Below, piece by piece: positions 5,618-9,212 of a DNA stretch of 9,212 nucleotides. The stretch is taken from the NCBI GenBank assembly GCA_964384625.1, contig CAYLNH010000284.1:1-9212 (forward strand), in the 5' to 3' direction. Each line of letters begins with the position of its first letter. Within the stretch, counting starts at the first letter, position 1. Source of the stretch: CAYLNH01 sp964384625. GTDB lineage: Bacteria > Verrucomicrobiota > Lentisphaeria > JABSQK01. Below the pieces are notes generated by a model. It was not told where the DNA came from. It saw only the letters and a list, made by a program, of their open reading frames with translations, and ran no database searches. Made by a program: the position numbers and the translations under genes.

Positions 5618-7838
5618 AAATGCGGTCGCCCGCCCGGGTGGCAATCGCCAGGATGTCGCCGTCCATCGTTCGCGGCTGCTTGCCGCGAACCTTGACCCGG
5701 ACTTTGCCGCCCCAGGGGTTGGCCACGTTGAACGTACCGCCGTGCGGACTGCGCACCTCGACCTTGACCAATACGGCATTCCGGCGTTCGGCGCTGACCA
5801 CGAAACCGCCGTCCGTCAGGAAATTCTTGAACGCGGCATCGCGCCAGGGCCGCGGCGTGCCGGCCATGATGTAGTTGACCCCGCGCCGGGTGTGCAGCAG
5901 CATTTCCTGGATCGCCGCGGTCACGCCCATGCCCGCGTCCATCTGCATGACCTCGCCGCGCTGCCCGCGGCGGACCGGGAAGGCGCCGCGGCCGACCGGG
6001 TTGCGCAAGGTCTGACCGAATACCGTCAGCCCCGGGATGTTCGCGTCGTGCAGGGTGCCCTGCCCTTCGTTGGTAAACACGTGCTGCCAGGTCTCCAGCA
6101 TCATCTCCGCCGACTCGCCGCAGTTGAACCGCGTCATGATCATCGCCGCCCACGGCACGCACCAACCCGACCACATCCCCTTGCCCCGGCGAACCCAGTG
6201 ATCAACGCTGACTCCCAATATATTCCGCCAGTCGTCGTCCTCCTGTTCCACGTCAAAGATGTCGAACGGCACAATGCCGCCGAGGTGCGAATGGTGCCGA
6301 TGGCTGTCGTCCAGCGCCTGTCCTTCCCAGAGCATAATCATATCGTTGCCGTAGGCGTGTTCGACGCAGGCCCGCGGGATCTTCTCCAGGTACTCCTGCC
6401 AGATGGACTTCGGCCGTTCCTGCAACACCTTCGCCGCCGCCAGCAGGTCCTCGGCGAGGCGGTGGATACAGGCCAGTTGGAAACTGGCGTTCGGCCCCAG
6501 ACCGCGGCCGTCCGGCGTAAAGTATTCCGGCGATACCCCCAACTCCAGGCGGTACGTGCCGCGTTTCTTCTCGAGCATCCCTTCGTACACCGCCATGGCG
6601 CCGACCATAAACGGCCAGGCGATCTCGCGCAGGAAGTCCTCATCCAACGTATAGCGGTAGTAACGGAACATCATCTGCGCCACCCACGCCGTCGAGCCGT
6701 GGTCGACCGAATGCCCCCAATAGCCGCAGATGAACTTGCACTCATCGCTGACCGCGTGCGGCAGCAGACGGCCGTCGTCGATGCCGAGAAGCATCTTCGC
6801 GTTGTGCCGCAGTTGCGGCGTCCAACGGTGGACCATATCGAACAACGGCCGCAGGTGTTTGACGGCGTTGCCGTGATAACCGGGCCAGTAACACATCTGG
6901 ACGTTGATATTGAAATGGTAGTCACTGGACCACGGCGGCATCTGGTACTCCTCGATCCACGGCCCCTGCAGCGTGGCGGGAACCGCGTGGTTCCTGGAGA
7001 ACGCCGTCAGCCCGGCATACTTGTACATGCCGTAGTCGTACAGGAACTGCAGGCGGTCATTCGGGATGTCAACACGGCCAATCCGGCGCCAATAGCGCCT
7101 CCACCATTTCTCCGACGCCAGGCGGATCGCGTCAAACCGGGCCGACCCCAGATTGGCGGCCGCCCGGGTCTTGGCGTCGTTCCCGGCTGCAGCCAGCACG
7201 GCGGTGATCAACAGATCCTGATTCGCCGGGCGGATTGCCGCACAAAGAGACGGATCCTCCGGCAGCTCCTGGACCCACCCGAGGAGGTCCTGCTGTTTGT
7301 ATTTGGCCGGCCGCTGCAGCCCGCGAGCGGTCAGTTGGTCGCCGACATAATCCCAGGACGTCACCCGCCGCACGGTCTTGAGCGTCAGCCCTTTGGACAG
7401 CCGCAGCGCCATTACGGGCGCGGCCATGTCCAATACCAGTCGAATCGACTCCTGCTTGCGGCCGACGCGAACCGTCACCGAGCATGTCGCAGTTGCCAGA
7501 TCGAGTTGTCCCGATTCCAAGGTACCCCTGGCCAGGACCACCTCGAAACGACCGATCGGCATGACACTGGGACGGAAATCGTAATCGCTTTGACCGCCTT
7601 TGAAGACCGCATTCAAACCGTCGTGGTCGCCGCGGGCCAGGTGGTCCTGGATCGTCTTGAATGACATCTCCGGACGCCAGACATGGCCGCCCCGCCGATC
7701 CCAGTAGTCGGCGCGGCCAATGGTAATCTTCAAGATGTTGGCCTCGCCCCAGATCATGGCGCCGAAACAGCCGTTGCCCAACAGCATGCCCTGGTGCGTG
7801 CGCTGCAGCGGAAAGTGCCAGTCGTATGTCATCGACAT
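5601..7838 (-). CDS. GH95-like glycoside hydrolase (alpha-L-fucosidase/alpha-L-galactosidase family)
   Basis: The protein has 745 residues, near the usual GH95 length. GH95 enzymes hydrolyse terminal alpha-1,2-linked L-fucose or related alpha-L-galactose by inversion. An N-terminal beta-sandwich begins with GMLLGNGCFGAMIWG (17-31). The (alpha/alpha)6 barrel carries LQGPW (290-294), PPWSSDYHFNINVQMCYW (301-318), LELGVSPEYF (431-440), HRHHSHLGGIVP (513-524) and QMDAGMGVTAAIQEMLL (632-648). By comparison with bifidobacterial AfcA, Glu438 is the candidate general acid, and Asn310/Asn312 with Asp634 would activate water. The usual D-G-N-F-G around that Asp reads D-A-G-M-G. No signal peptide is visible, so the enzyme would be cytoplasmic unless exported another way. 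AAAGGAG (7854-7848) lies nine bases before the ATG at 7838; an internal ATG at 7832 is possible. A beta-sandwich follows at about 670-745. Family call is good; substrate is inferred. Confidence 0.83.
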   Translation of the reverse strand: MSMTYDWHFPLQRTHQGMLLGNGCFGAMIWGEANILKITIGRADYWDRRGGHVWRPEMSFKTIQDHLARGDHDGLNAVFKGGQSDYDFRPSVMPIGRFEVVLARGTLESGQLDLATATCSVTVRVGRKQESIRLVLDMAAPVMALRLSKGLTLKTVRRVTSWDYVGDQLTARGLQRPAKYKQQDLLGWVQELPEDPSLCAAIRPANQDLLITAVLAAAGNDAKTRAAANLGSARFDAIRLASEKWWRRYWRRIGRVDIPNDRLQFLYDYGMYKYAGLTAFSRNHAVPATLQGPWIEEYQMPPWSSDYHFNINVQMCYWPGYHGNAVKHLRPLFDMVHRWTPQLRHNAKMLLGIDDGRLLPHAVSDECKFICGYWGHSVDHGSTAWVAQMMFRYYRYTLDEDFLREIAWPFMVGAMAVYEGMLEKKRGTYRLELGVSPEYFTPDGRGLGPNASFQLACIHRLAEDLLAAAKVLQERPKSIWQEYLEKIPRACVEHAYGNDMIMLWEGQALDDSHRHHSHLGGIVPFDIFDVEQEDDDWRNILGVSVDHWVRRGKGMWSGWCVPWAAMIMTRFNCGESAEMMLETWQHVFTNEGQGTLHDANIPGLTVFGQTLRNPVGRGAFPVRRGQRGEVMQMDAGMGVTAAIQEMLLHTRRGVNYIMAGTPRPWRDAAFKNFLTDGGFVVSAERRNAVLVKVEVRSPHGGTFNVANPWGGKVRVKVRGKQPRTMDGDILAIATRAGDRISLRPA

Positions 7839-7854
7839 CGGGTCGGTCTCCTTT

Positions 7855-7884
7855 GGTGTATGACAGTGCTCTCGTCTCTACACC
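7855..7884 (-). promoter_or_regulatory. Leader hairpin abutting the GH95-like ribosome binding site
   Basis: GGTGTA (7855-7860) pairs with TACACC (7879-7884), GAC (7862-7864) with GTC (7874-7876), and AG (7865-7866) with CT (7871-7872) around a four-base loop. This makes 11 pairs with small bulges. It ends exactly where the AAAGGAG site starts on the minus strand. A role in translation or mRNA stability is inferred from position. Confidence 0.45.
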
Positions 7885-7935
7885 CCTTACTTTGGGAGCC
7901 GCACCCCGGAGTGCCAGTCCTTGCAGAGATGAAAC

Positions 7936-7959
7936 TGCCGGGAGCCAACCAGGCCGGCA
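7936..7959. other. Inverted repeat TGCCGG/CCGGCA beside the inserted element
   Basis: TGCCGG (7936-7941) is a perfect inverted match to CCGGCA (7954-7959). An alternative pairing (TGCCG with CGGCA plus GCC with GGC) adds pairs around AACCA. The role is unknown. It lies just outside the left direct repeat of the MITE-like element. Confidence 0.35.
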
Positions 7960-7965
7960 ACAGGA

Positions 7966-8117
7966 ATTCCGGGTAAGCCCGCGATTACTGCCCGCCTTCG
8001 CATCACGCAGGCTTGACCTGCGGTACTTGAGGATAAGTCACCCACAACTCCGCACCGCAAGGGTGCGGGATCTCCAAGAAGAATACAGAGGCCAGTAATC
8101 GAGGGCTTCTATTCCGG
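7966..8117. mobile_element. MITE-like element: 138 bp with imperfect terminal inverted repeats and 7-bp flanking direct repeats
   Basis: The element spans 7973-8110. Its left end (7973-7990) and right end (8093-8110) match in inverted orientation at 15 of 18 positions, with an unbroken nine-base core CGATTACTG/CAGTAATCG and a further AAGCCC/GGGCTT block. Immediately outside, ATTCCGG occurs on both sides (7966-7972 and 8111-8117), as a 7-bp target duplication would. There is no transposase frame, so it would be non-autonomous. The left terminus GTAAGC recalls the GTAA ends of IS66-family elements, but that family makes 8-bp duplications and the right end does not keep the motif, so I do not assign a family. 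Three hairpins lie inside. The same inverted ends could instead be the closing stem of a structured leader RNA; the flanking direct repeat favours insertion. Confidence 0.6.
8006..8068 (+). other. Three tandem hairpins inside the MITE-like element
   Basis: The first is CGCAGG (8006-8011) with CCTGCG (8017-8022) around CTTGA. The second is GTACTT (8023-8028) with AAGT (8035-8038) and AC (8040-8041), bulging C8039, around GAGGAT. The third is CCGCACC (8050-8056) with GGTGCGG (8062-8068) around GCAAG, a GNRA-like loop when read on the plus strand. With the terminal inverted repeats paired they would form a multibranched RNA. The pairings are seen; the folding is inferred. Confidence 0.5.
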
Positions 8118-8121
8118 CAAA

Positions 8122-8206
8122 CAATATATTGAAATCCCGGAACCAAAGGGCACATTGCCTGGTTTCAATCAATTCGGATGAAACCACATAAACCAAATCC
8201 CCGGGA
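8122..8206 (+). promoter_or_regulatory. Overlapping, mutually exclusive helices in the leader of the beta-barrel gene
   Basis: A perfect palindrome CAATATATTG lies at 8122-8131. ATTGAAA-T-CC (8128-8137) can pair with GGTTTCAAT (8161-8169), bulging one T. GGTTTC (8161-8166) can instead pair with GAAACC (8180-8185). TCCCGG (8135-8140) is also complementary to CCGGGA (8201-8206), which contains part of the ribosome binding site. These pairings cannot all form together, so a conformational switch controlling translation is conceivable. No known riboswitch consensus is recognised, and the transcription start is unknown. Confidence 0.35.
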
Positions 8207-8213
8207 GTAGAGG

Positions 8214-8921
8214 ATGAGAATGAACAAGTATCTGTTTGCCGCGATAGCCGTCACGACGTTCAGTTGCCTGAACATCGCATCAGCCCAGGACCGGCTGCTG
8301 AAGGAACTCTATGTGAAAGCCGGCCTCAACAGCACCAGGCTGACCGACTCTGCCGGGACCACCCTGGTCTCCGGCACCCCCTATCAGTATGATATCGGCG
8401 CGTCCGACACGATCGGCTACGAACTTGCAGTCGGCGCAACTGCCCTCGATTTCCTGCGGCTGGAAGTTTCCTATGCCCAGGACACCTATACCTCCGACGT
8501 CGAAATGGGCCCGGGCGGCATTCCGACGTTCCTGGCGGAAGTGGACGTCAAATCCACCTACCTCATGGCTGACGTCAACCTGGAACTGGCAGCCTTCGGC
8601 GTCACGCCGGACTGGTTGCGCCCATACGTCGGTATCGGCATCGGCTATGCCTGGCACGACTTTGAGGACGTGCAGTTCGATGTCCCGCCGACCTACGGCA
8701 CCAAGGGCGATCAGAACACAGAACTGACCTGGCGCTTCTCGATCGGCGTCGGCCTGAAACTGGGTGAAAATCTGATGCTTGACGTCGCCTACAGTTGGAT
8801 CGACGCGGGCACGGCCGAATCGGGAACGGAGTTCATTGGTGCGGCAGCGGTTCTCAGCGAACCGGCGGAGCTCGAGATGAAAGCCGAACGGCTGTCCGCC
8901 GGGCTCCGGTTCGTTTTTTAG
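8214..8921 (+). CDS. Outer-membrane beta-barrel protein (OMP_b-brl / OmpW-like size class)
   Basis: The protein has 235 residues. Residues 1-24 form a signal peptide ending ASA before Gln25. The mature part is a run of alternating hydrophobic/polar strands separated by polar turns: LYVKAGLNST (32-41), TIGYELAVGAT (66-76), LRLEVSYAQD (81-90), TYLMADVNLEL (115-125), LRPYVGIGIGYAWHDF (135-150), LTWRFSIGVGLKL (171-183), NLMLDVAYSWI (186-196) and a last strand from about 225. It ends LSAGLRFVF with C-terminal Phe, the signal read by the outer-membrane barrel assembly machinery. This suggests an eight-stranded barrel of the opacity/OmpW kind. I cannot name a ligand. The ATG at 8214 follows GGGAG (8203-8207) by six bases; an ATG at 8220 preceded by AGAGG is almost as good. 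The gene stands alone, with a structured leader upstream. Confidence 0.85.
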   Translation: MRMNKYLFAAIAVTTFSCLNIASAQDRLLKELYVKAGLNSTRLTDSAGTTLVSGTPYQYDIGASDTIGYELAVGATALDFLRLEVSYAQDTYTSDVEMGPGGIPTFLAEVDVKSTYLMADVNLELAAFGVTPDWLRPYVGIGIGYAWHDFEDVQFDVPPTYGTKGDQNTELTWRFSIGVGLKLGENLMLDVAYSWIDAGTAESGTEFIGAAAVLSEPAELEMKAERLSAGLRFVF

Positions 8922-8998
8922 GCCCAGCGTCCTGCCACCCGGACAACCGGAGCTTTCCACCTGCCCGCTTCCGACCCTCCGGACCAGGAACTGCCCAC

Positions 8999-9068
8999 GA
9001 TCAACTATTCGCGAGTCCCGATTCGTCGGGACTGCCGCGCCCGCGGGGGCATGTCCGTTCTGTTGATC
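8999..9068. other. Nested stem structure: outer GATCAAC/GTTGATC enclosing two hairpins
   Basis: GATCAAC (8999-9005) pairs perfectly with GTTGATC (9062-9068). Inside, AGTCCCGA (9014-9021) pairs with TCGGGACT (9026-9033) around a TTCG tetraloop, eight pairs without a mismatch, and CCGC (9035-9038) pairs with GCGG (9043-9046). The result would be a three-way-junction-like RNA. It could be the terminator of the beta-barrel gene (no T-run follows), a small RNA, or a copy of a dispersed palindromic repeat. Confidence 0.45.
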
Positions 9069-9197
9069 ATTCTCTCGCGCCGCGGCAGGAATCGCACCAT
9101 AGCGCGCGGCACGTTGCCGGTCCAGCCGGCGGTGGGCTTGTCGGCGCTTGTTGTTTTCCCGGGTCGCTCGTCGGCCCGGTGAATGCGTTCATCAGGG

Positions 9198-9204
9198 AAG
9201 GAGA
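9198..9204 (+). promoter_or_regulatory. Strong Shine-Dalgarno sequence for a gene starting just outside the window
   Basis: AAGGAGA ends eight bases before the last base of the window, so a start codon at or just after the first base beyond the end is expected on the plus strand. This is inferred from spacing alone, as the next gene is not visible. Confidence 0.5.
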
Positions 9205-9212
9205 CGGCCCCA

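Larger units (their letters stand above)
8922..9212. other. 3' intergenic region after the beta-barrel gene
   Basis: I find no credible gene in these 291 bases. The stretch contains a nested stem structure (8999-9068) and a strong ribosome binding site at its end (9198-9204). A 43-codon plus-strand frame (9051-9182) and a minus-strand frame open from the window edge to 9005 show no recognisable motifs. Confidence 0.55.

Noticed and set aside
5742..7664. 640-codon open frame on the plus strand opposite the GH95-like gene
   Set aside because: It is a shadow of a GC-rich gene. The translation is rich in Arg, Pro, His and Val with no domain, and the minus-strand product has a clear family, catalytic motifs and a ribosome binding site.
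7973..8110. Assignment of the inverted-repeat element to the IS66 family
   Set aside because: Only the left GTAAGC terminus fits. The right terminus differs, and the direct repeats are 7 bp instead of 8.
9051..9182. 43-codon plus-strand frame with a hydrophobic start
   Set aside because: No ribosome binding site, and its first part overlaps the nested stem structure; composition explains it.
9005..9211. Minus-strand frame open from the window edge to a TAG at 9007-9005
   Set aside because: It could be the end of a gene entering from the right, but a second minus frame is also open there, its last codons run through the palindromic structure, and a plus-strand ribosome binding site sits at the edge. 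It is not supported enough to call.
1..9212. CRISPR array, tRNA or rRNA genes, phage genes
   Set aside because: No regularly spaced repeat array, no cloverleaf and no rRNA or phage-like sequence was seen on either strand.

Overview
The window looks like about 9.2 kb of a GC-rich Gram-negative chromosome, most likely from the Planctomycetota or a related PVC-type lineage. This is an inference from four things: the mix of families (DUF547, a NamZ/DUF1343 muramidase, a peptidase-MA-type zinc domain, a GH95-like glycosidase), the classical signal peptides, an outer-membrane beta-barrel protein, and mostly single-gene transcription units with their own promoters. No phylogenetic marker gene is present.

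Layout from left to right. Bases 1-260 are a leader or intergenic stretch with a strong hairpin. A membrane-anchored DUF547 protein (261-1121, +) converges with a secreted NamZ-type exo-N-acetylmuramidase (1141-2430, -). A 190-bp divergent promoter region separates NamZ from a secreted two-domain protease-like protein (2621-4048, +), which joins a C39-like papain-fold domain to an HExxH zinc domain. A 169-bp convergent gap follows. Next come an alpha/beta-hydrolase-fold secreted protein with helical repeats that seems to have lost its catalytic Ser and His (4218-5510, -) and a GH95-like alpha-L-fucosidase-family enzyme without a signal peptide (5601-7838, -). A 375-bp divergent region leads to an outer-membrane beta-barrel protein (8214-8921, +). 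The last 290 bases are apparently non-coding and end in a strong Shine-Dalgarno sequence pointing at a start codon just outside the window.

The genes do not form one pathway. A loose theme is cell-envelope and glycan turnover: NamZ trims peptidoglycan fragments, the GH95-like enzyme is expected to release fucose or galactose from glycans, and the other products are secreted, membrane-anchored or in the outer membrane. Three genes share a TATAGTAG/CATAGTAG promoter core.

The most unusual DNA lies between the GH95-like gene and the beta-barrel gene. A 138-bp segment (7973-8110) is bounded by 18-bp imperfect terminal inverted repeats and flanked exactly by 7-bp direct repeats (ATTCCGG), as expected of a small non-autonomous transposon (MITE). 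It encloses three hairpins, so as RNA it would fold into a multibranched structure. It is followed by overlapping, mutually exclusive helices leading to the beta-barrel gene's ribosome binding site. Other points worth checking are the apparent pseudo-esterase, the cysteine/zinc protease fusion and a nested stem structure after the beta-barrel gene.
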